Under the pieces are notes generated by a model that saw only the letters and a program-made list of their open reading frames with translations, made no database searches and was not told the DNA's origin. The translations under genes and the position numbers were made by a program. A DNA stretch of 64,000 nt from Halocaridina rubra (Eukaryota > Arthropoda > Malacostraca > Decapoda > Atyidae). The stretch's first letter is position 1, and each line of letters begins with the position of its first letter. The stretch lies in contig JAXCGZ010007682.1 of assembly GCA_037179515.1 (NCBI GenBank), positions 51,001 to 115,000 of the forward strand, given 5' to 3'. This document shows positions 25,334 through 39,200 of the stretch, piece after piece.

Positions 25334-27948
25334 TCCCTCCCAACCAAAACTGAAATATCTCTTATTTCAGTCGAAGCATGGGCTAATTTTTCGAGAGCTC
25401 TTGGACATATCCTAGCTAACATTAGTTTACAATAGAAATGGGGCCGAATTATTTAAGCTATTTTCTAAGAATTCCTATTTCTATGAACCCTATACAAATT
25501 ACACAAACATAACATATATATAGTACTTCTACAGACAACTAGAGCATGCAGGGTCTATTTCCTTGTTGGAAATCTGTAATACAAACATATTCTTATATTT
25601 AAACAAACATAACTTTAAACAATATAATTCCAGTGTGAAACTAATATCAAACATTAATTAAGATCAAAAGTCAGTTTAAATCAAAATATTAATTCATCTA
25701 CTTCTCTCGTTTCTTTAAAAGACAAAATTGAGTTAATTACGGTAAAATCATGACTTATGTAGCACATTAGCAAACAAATGAGGTAGAGTATTGGCATGTA
25801 TACACATTTAAAATTATATAGACCATAACATCAACAGTAATTTCTATAAGAGACCTTATCTTAATAAATTCTATTCCTATCATTATTAGGGGCATTGATT
25901 TGTCTTAAAATTAAGCCTTAAAAACTACTCCTGAAACAAAACATGTTTTACTGTATGTAAAGTCAAAACATTTACTATTTCGATATGCAATTACTATTCA
26001 GAGACCAATTAATATAAAAACTTAATGAACCTAAAGATTAAATCATAATTCAAATAATAATGATGCTAAAACAAAACACTAATATTATTTAAGCAGAAAA
26101 ACAACTTATTAATCTTAGTGCAAATCATACAATTTATCAATGGCACTTATTCAAAACTATATCTAAGGGAGACTCTGAGTTTTCGCTTAACATTATCTTA
26201 AAGCTAGTAAAACAAAAAAATAAAAATAAAAATAAAAATATTTTGTCTTTTAGCACAGTGGACAAAGACGGTGGGGACATTATCTTTCCCATTTTTTCAG
26301 TTCTAATACGGGGGTAATTTTAATTAACTAATAAGGGATTTTTAAATGCCCTTCTTTCTCTCTTCACTAAAGTTTGGACATGTATAGGGATTATTTTTCT
26401 TTCTGTTTAAATCCCATCAACTCTTTTACGTGGCTTCTAAAGGTATTATTAAAATATTTTAAAATATTTCTGTGTTTCTTTTCCTCTCTTTTCACTACAG
26501 TTATGACATGTATGGGGATTTCCTTGTTTCTGGGATTTCATTAAGATTACATAGTTTTTTTTTTAAAGTAGTTTAAAACTTTTATTTTTTTTTAGGACCG
26601 TTTTCTCTGTCTAGGACGACTTTTGTTTTCTCTGTCTAGGACGACTTTTGTTTTCTCTGTCCCTTGCTCATGAATTCTTGCTAGGTGCGATTCCACGGTT
26701 TCCCTCGGGGATTCATTTTTTTTCACTCCCTCGCCGTCCTTGCTGCAGGCCCAGGTTTGTTACCATATCTCCTTTACTCGGATAGGCAAGACAAAAAGGA
26801 GGGATTCGGCACCTTTCTAATCCTTCCAGCCTGGCTTCCTCGTCCCGCCCTCGGCCGATCTAGACTAAGACCACCACGCAGGAGACCTGCAACGTCACAG
26901 CGATTCTCTTCCGTACGGCCATTCACACGTACCTTCGAAGCAGATCTCGGGATGAAAATTTGAACCTCTGTCACTACTACAGTTGTAAGAAAGGTTCCCT
27001 ATGACTTCAGGGTACCAACAATGGCCATACGTTGGTAATCGAGGCTATACTTTGCCTCCCCTGCAACTGCAAGTGATTGCAATCTCTATTCAATGGGCAC
27101 TAGGGACTTGTCTTAGCGGACAAAATCTAAAGACTTTTAGAACTTGCAGGTCGGGGCTGCCTAGGAATAGGGTGGTAATGGAAGGTATGTGTCTACACAA
27201 CTAGATTATTATTCCAAGATACTTAGGGCTTAGCAACTGCTACATAGCATTACTCTACTATAAATGTCAAAAAGAACAATCATTAAATGCTGAGAAAAGC
27301 CACTAAAGAACCATTCTGATTAGCAGTGGCTACAATAACATCAAGTATGAATTCAGTTAAAAGATACAAATCATCGGGTTACTGCTGATTTCATTTCAAA
27401 AATAATAATTAGCAACAGGCCATTGAGAGATAGCAACAATATCAGTCAACATAATAACATTACTAATAATCATGATCAAAAAATAAGAATAATAAACAAT
27501 AAAAATAAATGTACTAAATCAGAAATATCAATATATATACAATGGAGACTGGCATTCAGAAGTAAGAACAGAGTTCTATACTTATACTTCCTAGTAATGC
27601 TCATTCTAACACAGTCTCTTTTACCATTCAAATTCCTGCTGTCATAATCAATGTATATATATAGAGCATAAGTGGCAACTCGCTGGCTCCACAATTTGTC
27701 AATGGGAGTTCTATCTATTCTCTAAACAGTTGCGACATGTGGCAAAAATATTTATGCAAATGGCGGTACTACCGATGTCTTATCAGTATTTATGCAATAA
27801 CAGCATGCAACAATCTATTGACTGCAATGAAATGTAGGCACAATTATCGCCTAGCTTCGCTGGAAATAAAACAAAAAAAGAATCAAAGACGGCTACATTC
27901 TTTTAGCATTGAACGGAGCCTCTGTCAGGCTCAGAGTCGAGTGAAAGG

Positions 27949-27952
<4 letters not shown>

Positions 27953-28038
<86 letters not shown>
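27953..28038. repeat. (GA)n inside LTR copy 2
   Basis: Counterpart of 19692-19784. Confidence 0.97.
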
Positions 28039-28040
<2 letters not shown>

Positions 28041-28911
28041 GGCGACCGTGAAATACGTTGCGGTTTCCACTCACAAGTCAGCTGAGATGGGCCTCTGTCT
28101 TTTACTTATACTGAAAATAAAAAATTGTCGCAGAGTATCTCTAATAATAAAATAAATAAACAAATGAACGTGAACAAACGTTTGCAATGACTATCGATAG
28201 AGTCTTACGTTTATTGTCAGCGGCTATTCTCATTCCCTCATTAACAAAAACAAAAGCAAAAAGAACTTAGTGTACAACTGCAGAACTGTCGAAGCATAAA
28301 TCCATTCCTTTCTGTTTAATCTTGATAAGAACTTTACTGTAACAGCATACACATCCTCGTCTATAATGACAATTCTTTTCTTGCTATAAATCAGAGGGTT
28401 GAGTCGGAGCGCACCCACTCTGATGAAATTAAAACAAAAGATTAAAATCATATGTGACACTATCCCTACTACTATCAACAAAAGTACAAATATCTTTTTC
28501 TTAACAACTTCTTAAAAAGGACTTAAGTGTCATTAATTTTAACTTTAAAACTCAGCAAATAATCTCTAATAATCTCAATTATCTTTAATTAGCTCAATTG
28601 TAATCTAAAATTCATGAAAATGATAGGGATTAACCATAGTTATCTCTAGATAATCTTTTCAAAACTCTTTAAGTAAGATTTTAAAGATTTCTTCAATACA
28701 AAAAGAACTATATAACAAAAACGGGTATCAAAGAATATAAAAAGTCTATCTCTGTGTATGCAATAATAAAAACAAAAATTATATTTCATTAGCAACAGTA
28801 AAGAATGCATTTTGCTTAATTTCAAATTCTCGTACGGAGTTGTACATGGACAATTCAAACATAAAATATATATATTCTTTTACTATCTCGAATTTTACTT
28901 ATAACTGCTCT

Positions 28912-28992
28912 GTCTGTTTGCTTTTACGGGGGTGCGCATGTGGGCGCTGTTTTCTCCCCTGTTCTTTTGGCTTCTGGATAAACTTCTGCTCT
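28912..28992. mobile_element. 81-bp insertion specific to LTR copy 2
   Basis: Copy 1 lacks this sequence at the matching place (18785-18800). It is bounded by direct repeats CTGCTCT (28905-28911 and 28986-28992), consistent with a 7-bp target duplication. The inserted DNA is GC-richer than its surroundings and has no clear terminal inverted repeats. Confidence 0.55.
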
Positions 28993-30590
28993 CTCAAATA
29001 CGGGATACAGCTGTGTAACATTCTTGTTGTCATTTCGTGTCAGCTCTCACTCTTTCTTTATGACCAAGCTGAAATAATTTTGATAAAACATTATCATGGC
29101 TAAAACTCGCAAAGTTTTATTTTATAAATCTACATATCTCTTCAGACAGATAATGTATATACTGCAGCTAGCAAAGAAAATAAAGAATCATTCATAGATT
29201 CACGTCCTTTATCACGTAACATCTATCTTGGAATCTCTCGGAAATCGAATAATAATCTCAATGGCGGAGTAGGGGACAAAACAAAAATAAAACAAACTTG
29301 GCATTTCAACCATATCTGGGCAGGTGGAGAATTACTTTCTCAAACATATCCCTCACTAGATATTGCAACAGCGCATCACCTCCCATAAATACACTCTGAT
29401 ATGGCATGCAGAAGGACCTGGCGGAGCAGGGGAACGATCCTCGCAGACTCCCCAATCATGCTTCCTAACGGTGCTTTCCGCGATTTCACCCCCTAGAGCA
29501 ACCCCCCCATTATACCCCCGGTCATTCATACTCACTCGCTGTCACATTCGCTACATCACTTTCAAGACAATCATCCCCATTCTGTAACATTCCCCTTAAT
29601 TTACAACGTTGGTTGTAAGAAGAGTAAGGGTGAAATCTCGGTTGGGCCACACGGTCACAGACTGCCTCACTAGTCCTAAGTCCCATTCTAACGAACAAAC
29701 AAACATTCTACTCCCTTGAAGCTACGTTTGGGTGACACTGAAAAACCTTCCCTATTCTAGGACAGCACAAATTCCTCTAATTTACTCTTACTTTCACCTG
29801 CATAGCGTGAAATTAAAAAAACTCATCTCTAACTAATATCACAAAATTTCTTATTCTTCAAAAATACATGCCACACACGTATCGTAATAGTAATTCCCCA
29901 TCATCATAACACAAAAAGAACGATCTGTCATTTATGTCTTTCTTTCGCTAAAACATTCCTCCCGCGGAGAAAAAACAAACAAAAAAAAGAACCTTGAAAA
30001 CAGGCGCAATCTTAACACTATTTCTTACGCTTTAAGAAATTTATATAAAAATGATTTTACACGTACTTTAAAATATCAAAGCTCAGTACAATTACTACAG
30101 ATTTATAATAACGAGGTTGGGAGATCGAATGGTCACTTCCACATTCCTTTCTCGAAAATCACACGTGTTCTAAGTAAAACCTTAAAAGCAGATTCAAGTA
30201 TATTACTCACTATAATTCTTACACTTAAGAAATTAATATACTGTAATAGTGATTTCACGTGCATTAAATTTGTCAATTAAAAACTCGATACATTCGCGTT
30301 CTTAAAATTCAATCTAAGCATTAATATAAATAAATGGAACGCACTTCCAACAAAATTTCTTTACATTACTCAAATTATAACAAAAAACGGAGTTTATTAC
30401 TGCTTATAGCTATTAGTACAAATTATCCATGTTAGTAATGGGTACAGAAATTCTACTTTTATCAACTTATTAGGCGCCACACCCCTCATAGGCGGGTTGG
30501 CTGAGTCAAAGCATAACTACAAGATAAAATGGCGGCGTCCACCGACCTCAATTTCTTTTACTAATTGTCCCATTACTCACTGGATACAGA

Positions 30591-31315
30591 TCACAAGTAC
30601 TTAGCTATTTTAAGGAGGTGGTCCTGAAGAACTTCATGGCAGAAGGCAAGGAAGGAGGGGGTTCTCCTTCTTCTCTTCGAGTAAAATCGACGTATCGCCG
30701 TCTTCTTGGTCGGATCCGGCAACTTATACTTCTTGTAATGGGCATTTTCACTCAATGCTCCGGTCACACTTCGGCTTACTAAGAAATATCTTAGGAATAG
30801 TTCCTTCAAAGTTTTATAATATTCTCTATTTGACCACTCGTCACTTCTCATCCGCAGACCCAAGTATTTCAGGAAGTCGGTCGCGGGAATTATGGACGGA
30901 CATTCACGGTCTTTTACATCTGCGCCGTCGAGGCATAAAAGTGAATTTTTGACTCGAGGCGTCTTTACAACCAGGGCACGGGGTGGGGGCATGTCCTGCT
31001 GCGTTCCCTGTGTCACCACGGGGCTCGGAGCGGCAGGCTGTTCGTCGATGTTTGAGGCGTCGGTTTCTCTGTCGGCGTCGACCAAGTTCCTTCTCGACGG
31101 AGCGGCGTCGGCAGGAGTTTGTAGGCGCCACACGTGCTCCTCCAGTTCGAGAATTCTCCGGTGTTTGGCCTCGTCACTCATTTCTTGAATTGGGAGATGT
31201 TGGATTTCTGCTTTTGCCATTCTTATTTTCTTTTCTTTGCACTGGTTTCTTCTGATATGAGAGTCTCTTTGTATGTTTTCCAGGCGTGATGATCCGTACT
31301 GCGCTGCCACCAAGT

Positions 31316-31340
<25 letters not shown>
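30591..31340 (-). CDS. 249-codon ORF of LTR element copy 2, function unknown, possible BEN-like C-terminus
   Basis: The only long ORF in the element. If the first ATG is used (31340) the frame starts 25 bp inside the 5' LTR and reads through the primer binding site. A later ATG (MAKAEIQHLPIQEM, near 31220) is an alternative. The N-terminal third is charged and helix-prone (DEAKHRRILELEEHVWRLQ), the middle is Pro/Ala/Gln-rich, and the C-terminal part has a patterned segment (LKELFLRYFLVSRSVTGAL, then KLPDPTKKTAIRRFYSKR) ending in a basic cluster. The spacing of LF, SxSVTG and the K-L-P-D-P...AI..F block resembles a BEN domain by eye. There is no CCHC zinc knuckle and no protease or RT motif. 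It could instead be a reduced gag. The shared C-terminal half in copy 1 shows it belongs to the family. Confidence 0.5.
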
Positions 31341-32378
<1,038 letters not shown>

Positions 32379-32399
32379 GGAAACATATCTCTCTTCACT

Positions 32400-33660
32400 T
32401 GGAATCCTTCAACTTTTTGTCAGTGAGGCAACATGGCTTCAGAGAAGGTAGATCAACAATAACAAACTTATTAGAATTTTATGATGAGGTAAGCAAATCT
32501 TACAGGAAAGAGAGGGCTGGGCAGATTGCATATCCCTAGACTTCCAGAAAGCGTTTGACACTGTTCCACATGGGAGACTTATTAGGAAGCTGCAATCAAT
32601 GGCTAGAATAGGTGGAAATGTTTTGGAATGGATAAAAACTTACTTAGAAGGAAGGGAACAGAGGGTTAGAGTAAGACACTCAGTGTCTGAATGGAGAAGA
32701 GTTAGTAGTGGAGTTCCACAGGGTTCAGTTTTAGGGCCACTTTTGTTCCTTGTATATGTAAATGACCTACCAGAGTCTGTAAATTCATTCATGAATATGT
32801 TTGCAGATGATGCAAAGATTGTGAAGAAAGTAAAATACGAGAACAATGGTAGAGAACTTCAGGAGGATCTAAATAATCTGCATGAGTGGTCAGAAAAGTG
32901 GCTAATGAAATTCAATACTTCAAAATGTAAGGTAATGAGAATGGGTACAAGTGCAAGAAGGCCCAAGCTTGACTACTCGGTGGCTGGAGTACAACTTCAA
33001 GAGACAGAAAATGAGAGAGATCTAGGAGTAAACATACTGGCAGATTTGTCTTCAGAAATACATATAAATGGCATAGTAAGGGCAGCATATGCATTCTTAT
33101 CAAATGTAAGGGTAGCCTTCAGGCACATGGACAAGGAAATGTTCAGAAATATTTATGTAACCTATGTGAGGCCAAAACTCGAATATGCAGCCCCCTTTTG
33201 GAATCCGCACTTGAAAAAGCACATAGCTAAGCTTGAAAAAGTTCAAAGACATGCCACGAAACTGGTGCCAGAAATACGCAATCTCAGTTATGATGAGAGG
33301 CTGAGGGAATTAGACTTACCATCACCGGAAGCTAGAAGAGTGAGGGGGGATATGGTGACAGTCTTTAAACTCCTTCATGGTTATGATAGAGTGGATAGGA
33401 ATCGATATTTTGATATGGCTGGCTCTAGAACTAGAGGTCATAGTTTGAAGCTTCGTAAGAAAACTTCTTTGCAGGATGTAAGGAAATAGTTTTTCAGTGT
33501 AAGAGTAGTTGATAATTGGAATTGGCTAAGCGAGGAGGTAGTTAATGCTATCTCAATCCATAGTTTTAAGGACAGGTATGATAAGTATCACTAAGTATAA
33601 AATGGAACCGATCAGGAGACGGGAAGATACGAGCTTTGGACTCTTTCCCGTAAACACAAT
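32400..33660 (+). pseudogene. Decayed LINE (Jockey/CR1-like) reverse transcriptase and 3' end
   Basis: An open frame at 32599-33489 contains reverse transcriptase blocks GVPQGSVLGPLLFLVYVNDL and FADD (catalytic Asp pair), then the thumb and the long C-terminal region with YVRPKLEYAAPFWNP. Upstream the homology continues (QHGFREGRSTITNLLEF; then SLDFQKAFDTVPHGRL) but a frameshift near 32520 and a stop separate the parts. After the stop at 33487-33489 the frame resumes (FFSVRVVDNWNWL) to a second stop at about 33594, so the first is a nonsense mutation. The endonuclease domain is absent (5' truncated). The 3' tail AACACAATTAGGTAATCAC runs into a CA repeat. Confidence 0.85.
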
Positions 33661-33667
33661 TAGGTAA

Positions 33668-33701
<34 letters not shown>

Positions 33702-34080
33702 CACTTACCTTTAAATGTCGATTGAATTTGTGTCAGAGATCTAAAACAATTTGCACTGAAAGAATTTTTGCAAAATAAGAAAGATGGAGTTAGTTTTCAG
33801 CTTTTTTGATCTTGTGAAGGGCATTGTTGCGTGATGATGAGTCCAAAAAGTGACAAATATATTCGAATTTAATGTCCACTTCCGGTTTTTAATAATCTAT
33901 GGATATTTTTTTCGAGTGCGCTGTGGGTATATTATGATCACTAAATAAAATGCTTAAATTCCAAGCATTTCCAAGGACAGAATCTCTGTTCAATAATCAC
34001 ATCAAATGCTGATGTAAACTAAATTCAGCTGATACATTCACATTCTCACTGGCACTCAATGGCAATATTGTTATTTTATG

Positions 34081-34245
34081 CGGCACTGTTAGTCCCCATT
34101 CTAATCGGGGTGGAAACAGACCGGTTGGTGTTTAATTATTGGTGGATGCCCTTCCTACCTCCCCGCGGTAGGATTATCCTCGCATATGTCAGGCTGATCA
34201 CTTCCTAACTTGTACCTTTTATCACTAAGCTATCGCGATCCCCTC
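34081..34245 (-). mobile_element. SINE-like repeat (family 3)
   Basis: In minus sense: GATCGCGATAGCTTAGTGAT (A-box-like), a body with GGAAGGGCATCCACCAATAA, and the end CCCCGATTAGAATGGGG. The A-box and the NATGGGGA end are shared with 35288-35435, and the GGAAGGGCATCCAC block with 24095-24120. Confidence 0.5.
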
Positions 34246-35137
34246 TTGAAAGCTATTCAGTCTGTGCTTTCAGTCTTTCAAAACAAATCCAAACTGCATT
34301 TTTCAGCAACAGTTTGCTGAGGACATCACAAATGTTAAGTTTTCGCTTCGAAAATTGCTTAAGAAACACAAAGTTTATGTTTACAGTCCTTCCTTTGCTA
34401 AGTACAACACTGTTGTTTAGTAATCACTTTAAACATTGCTTGATAAACACAGTTTAGTCTCTGCTTCCCATTATATAATTTTCTGGGGAAGTGATTGATA
34501 AACATATAGCCATGACTTTTCTGTTAATTCCGAGGGTATCACTGCTATTTAGTAATTACTCTTAATATTACTTAATAAACACTAATTCAGTTTGTGTTTA
34601 TAGTCATCCACGTACAGAATACAACAATTACAGCAATGCTGTTAAGTCATCACTACCGCTTTTGTCATTTACACTTATATTATTTACACTTCGTCAGTTA
34701 TACTCCTTTTCTATAATAGTTAGCAGTCCCTTTATAGAAGCTAAATGAATTTAGTTTTCACACTCTCGTTCTGTATGATACGAGATTTATATATGATACG
34801 AGAGTTATACGAGTATTAACAGCTGATGACTCCACTAGACTGAACTACACTATTATCAATATCATATTTCCTGTCTTGCATAAGTAAGATAAAACGGATA
34901 TTTCTGAGTAATAATTAGGAACGTAGTTTTATGTCTCTCTTAAACTTAAAAAGGAGAGGGTAGTGTCGTAACTCGTGTGTTTAATATATATCGTATACCT
35001 CTGAAACAAGCAGGATGGCATCACCTGAAACAAAAGACCTGACCATAAAGGGCTTCATTATATACTCTACCCGCCCTCGTTTCTTAAATTTGCCTGTAAT
35101 AAAACAAGGAATTATATTATAGAGGAAGAGATGTCAA

Positions 35138-35213
35138 GCTCCTAGATAGCCTATCCCTTTCAGTCGCCTCTTACAACACGTTGGGTATACGAGAAGGAAC
35201 TTCTGTCCCATCT
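35138..35213 (+). repeat. Dispersed repeat R4, copy 2
   Basis: CCTATCCCTTTCAGTCGCC, TTACAACACG and GGGTATACGAGAAGGAAC, shared with 7668-7775. Confidence 0.6.
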
Positions 35214-35287
35214 AATATCAGACTCTTCCCCTTCTAGTCACGTGTTACGATAGGCAAGGCATGAAATTCTTTCTGTAGCATTTCTTC

Positions 35288-35437
35288 AGTGTAATTCGGA
35301 GACTATTTAGCTCAGTGGTAGAGCGCGCAAGCTGGGAAGTGACAGGGCACCATCCTAAATCCCCCCAGTTCTAACCTGTGTCCACCCTCTTCCGAATGGG
35401 GAGTATTATGACACCTAAAATAGTAAAAAAAAAAAAA
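35288..35437 (+). mobile_element. SINE-like repeat (family 3) with A tail
   Basis: TTTAGCTCAGTGGTAGAGCG is a good A-box. After a non-cloverleaf body comes CCGAATGGGGAGTATTATG, and the copy ends in a run of 15 A. It looks like a retroposed tRNA relative, not a functional tRNA: no anticodon arm or acceptor pairing follows the A-box. Confidence 0.55.
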
Positions 35438-35743
35438 AAGTTAGTGTAACTTGTTGGATGTAGTGCCTGGCTCAACAAGTCTTCGAATTAGATTCCCAAA
35501 GGTGTCTCGTACAGCCCAGAAGAACTTGAGGATAAGACGTCGAAGACTGAAAGCTCCTATCAACTCAGTGTACAAATTGAATAAACCATGAGATGTGTAG
35601 GGCCAATAGTGGGACTGTATCCATTACAGCTCGGCATTTGATCGAATAGAGATTCGAATTTCACAGTTTTCAGGTCTATTTTTTTTTCTTTGTGAAGTCT
35701 GTAGAATGCCTTATATTTCCAGTAGTTCTTAGAATTGATTGGA

Positions 35744-35934
35744 TTCGGGTTTACGTCACGAACTCCCTTTTCTACTAAGGGCTAAGACGGTTATCTTCTT
35801 ACGAAGGACTTGTTTTGGCAGATGTAATCGTTACCCTGAGTGTATGCCCTTACTAACGTCAGTCCGTGACAGGGTGCGAACCCTCGACCTGCCGCCTCAG
35901 AGTCGCAGACGCTACCAATTTGCCACGGAGACTT
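35744..35934 (-). mobile_element. SINE-1, full length
   Basis: Reverse complement of the SINE-1 consensus, from the CCGTGGCAAATTGG head to the GTGACGTAAACCCG end, located just downstream of the 3' end of EndoU gene 2. Confidence 0.85.
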
Positions 35935-36218
35935 AATGTTTATCAATTAAATATCAACAGAGCGAAAAACGCGTCAATATACGTAAAACAACAGAATAAA
36001 CTTTGTAAATATTTATTTAGATTTAATCATTCTATTACAAAATATATTTACTAATGCTTTCTGGTCGTTTGATTTTGATGCTTTACGTCAATGTGAAAAT
36101 CAGTAAACCCGTATGAGTCTCGTTCAGTGTAGTAGCACTACTCCATTACAGGTCCTGGACAGGCTTGTTATCAGCTGAACGATTAAAATGTCCTTTCATT
36201 TATCTGTTTTCTCGATCT

Positions 36219-39200
36219 TTAGATTTTAGGATATGCACTGCCAACAAGGACCTTTCCATTGTAGTCAAGGGTCCAAGTTTGGACCTGGAATTGTACTCCA
36301 TTCATCTGGACTGGGCACAGGGAATCAGGTCTTGCCAAGAAACATACTGTGTATACAGCCAAATCAAGCTCGGGTGAAGTTCCTGTAAACATTCCTCCAA
36401 TAGGCTTTGCATTATTCAACCAAGTGAAGTGATCCTCTACGATTTCTCCCTGTAATAATAATAATAATAATAATGGAGGAAAGTAATATGTTATTTTTGT
36501 AGCCTTATATTTTCAGGTGTCCCTGTCATTGTCATTTCTGTTACGAGAGACTGATATCAGTCATCTCTTGAGAGAACTAGAGATAATATGATAGTTTTCT
36601 TCTGTATTTACGAAATAATCATAAAAATAATAACATTTAAAATTAAATGTGTCCATTCTTTCTTAAGCGAGTTCTTTTAACATTGGTTATGGTCATTCAT
36701 ATTTGTCCGTATCTAATTAAGCAATTTTCCGAGAAAATTTAGAGGGTAAATAAATGGATGTTTTACAAGCGGCCATAACACAAACCTTGTCTCCTAGATC
36801 AACAACTTTGTTATAACCTTCGTAATTTAGGTTGCCGTTCTTTTCCTCGTGGTAGAAGTAAACCCAGTTGTGGAATCCTGACACACCTCCTTTTAGTTCT
36901 CCTACCAGGACATGTTCAAAACCGGAAGAACCGAGAGTACCTCCAGAGCGAGAATAAAAATCGAACCACATCTCTCTGATCCTGTCTCTCAGATTACCCG
37001 TGAAAACAGCTGGAAGAAAAGACGTATTATTACTACACATTTAAGACTGTAGATACCACCTCGTCAGTGCATATGGATAATGGACCACAAAAACTATAGA
37101 CTTGTTCTATTTGCATTTTTCACATGTTGCACCTGATAATGTAATTCTCCCTCTTACAATTGTCGACGAGGAAAGATTCCGCGAGCTGCATAACCTCAGT
37201 GGCCATGATAGCGTCAAGAAAAGCTTCAATTTCTGCAACTTCCGAGGCATCTTCAACTTCGGCAACACTTACTTCAGGAACGTAGTTGTTTTGAAGAGCA
37301 ATGAGAGCAGAAATAGTTGGTCCTGACAAAGCAGATGCAGGCACATCAACAAAGTAACTGCAAATTGGATATTGTAATTAGTCTTAAAAACCCCATTCCA
37401 GAAGTTATATTGCAAGAAAATATTTTGTGTTGATCATTTTTCTAGATTACTCCATTAAAAACATGAAGTTTTATGCCCTCATTTTCATGTTAGGATAGAC
37501 AGGGCTCTCCCAAAGTATAGCATGCTTCTATGAGATCACGCTCTGTATAGTGCAAAAACATAAAAACAACTTACGGTCCAGGTGCTAGGTCGCCTGAACT
37601 ACCCTGACCACCATGGTCAATAGTCAACTGGCTTCCAACATTGTTAACGTCTGCAGCTAGGAGAGCTTCTGTCAGTTCTCTCAACTTAGCATCTGTGTGA
37701 GATGTTATTGTGTACATTGAGCAGTCAGTGTTTTAAGTTTCTTCTTGAGGAATAAATTCATTACTGCAATGCTTAATGTATTCTTTAAATGATTTCAGTA
37801 CTCACCATCGCAAAGATCATTATAATCACTGCAGCAGTTGCCATGAGAGTTGCACTCGTTATTACACTGACAAGGTTTGGAGTGCAGGTAGGCTTCTCCA
37901 CAGCGGTCTTGGCACGAGAAACATACTGGATTGTAATCAGAGCAACAGTCCCCATAATCTGTGCAGAGAGCATTACACTGGCATGGTTCGGCACTATTGT
38001 TCTCTCCACATCTTCCAACACATGACTGACTGTAGACTCCTGGAATTGATTATCACATCAAGCATAGTTGAACGCTGTACATTAAAATAAGGTTTTGTTC
38101 AGAAGCTCTGTGTATCGATGTTTTCAGCAAGGAACAGTTAACATTGCAGTGACACTATAATTTTGCCACATAAACTCTCTTAAATAACACTTTTTAAGAG
38201 ATTGAGTTTGTTTCAAAATGGTGTGTAAGGTAGTAAGGTATAGAGAATGATACCTAGGGCTTTCTCCACGAAACTAAATCACTGTGCCAAAATAAAAAAA
38301 GAGTTACTTACCCCTATGTGTTAGGCTAATTATACAATGTTGGCATAGCAAAAGAAAATTATATAAGTTGCTAAAATGCAGTTCCGGTTTTACGTCACGG
38401 ACTCCCTTTTCCACTAAGGGCTAGGATGGTTGCCTTCTTGCGAGGGACTTGTATTGGCAGATGTAATCGTTACCCTGAGTGCATGCCCTTGCTAACCTCA
38501 GACCGTGACGGGGCGCGAACCCTCGAGCTGACGCCTCAGAGTCGCATATGCTACCGCTTGAGCCACGGTGACTACAGTTGCTAAAATGCAGTCCTCTTTA
38601 AAATCAAACCGTATGTAATATATCCAGAGCTATTCTCTTTCTCCCTTGTCTTAAGTTTGTTTAAGTACTACTGTACATGTGAAGAGGTCCATGACCTCAC
38701 AGAAAGCTTTAAATTAGTCCTTTTTACTACATAGTAGTGCATTGCTAAGTCAATTGTTTTGCTTAATTTACGTGTGGAAGGAGAATTATAAGGCCGCAGA
38801 AATCTACTGCAACGACTGAAAGGAACTCATTGATAACTCCATAAAGGTCCAATATTCAACTCCCTAAAGTGGTTCGTATATTATATTTTCTCCAGAACCT
38901 CTTATGAGGATAATCAAGAGAAATTAGAGATGTCTCTCGTTTGAGAAACCTTGTCAACTTAGCAAGTATTGTGGATACAGCAAAAGACGAATGGTATCAT
39001 TGTTGAAGAGCAGTATCTTTAGGAAGTTGAGCACTAATAAGAGCAAATATTCCCCTCCAGGACTTCTCGTGTAAACAAATAATTAATTATATCTACCTTG
39101 GCTGTTTCCCCCTTTAATTGGGGGGTAGCCGACATAAAAAAAGAAAACAATAAGGGGATCACTTTGCTCTATGGGCAATGACGAGGGAGCTAGCGACCGT

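Larger units (their letters stand above)
33670..36218. other. Repeat-rich spacer between LINE and EndoU gene 2
   Basis: Contains a CA array (33668-33700), family 3 SINE-like copies, R4 and SINE-1. The unique stretches 33700-34080, 34250-35130 and 35440-35740 show no coding signal. AATAAA on the minus strand at 36017-36012 is a candidate polyadenylation signal for EndoU gene 2, about 200 bp after the stop. Confidence 0.5.

Noticed and set aside
35288..35360. tRNA gene (TAGCTCAGTGGTAGAGCG)
   Set aside because: Only the D-arm/A-box is tRNA-like. Anticodon, T and acceptor arms do not form, and the copy has an A tail like a SINE.
37102..37326. Plus-strand ORF opposite EndoU gene 2 exon 4
   Set aside because: Antisense shadow of a conserved exon.
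37785..38021. Minus-strand ATG-initiated ORF of 78 codons
   Set aside because: Wrong frame. The true SMB exon (38039-37806) has no ATG at its start and is read in another frame with 16 cysteines. The same applies to 42793-43074 in gene 3.
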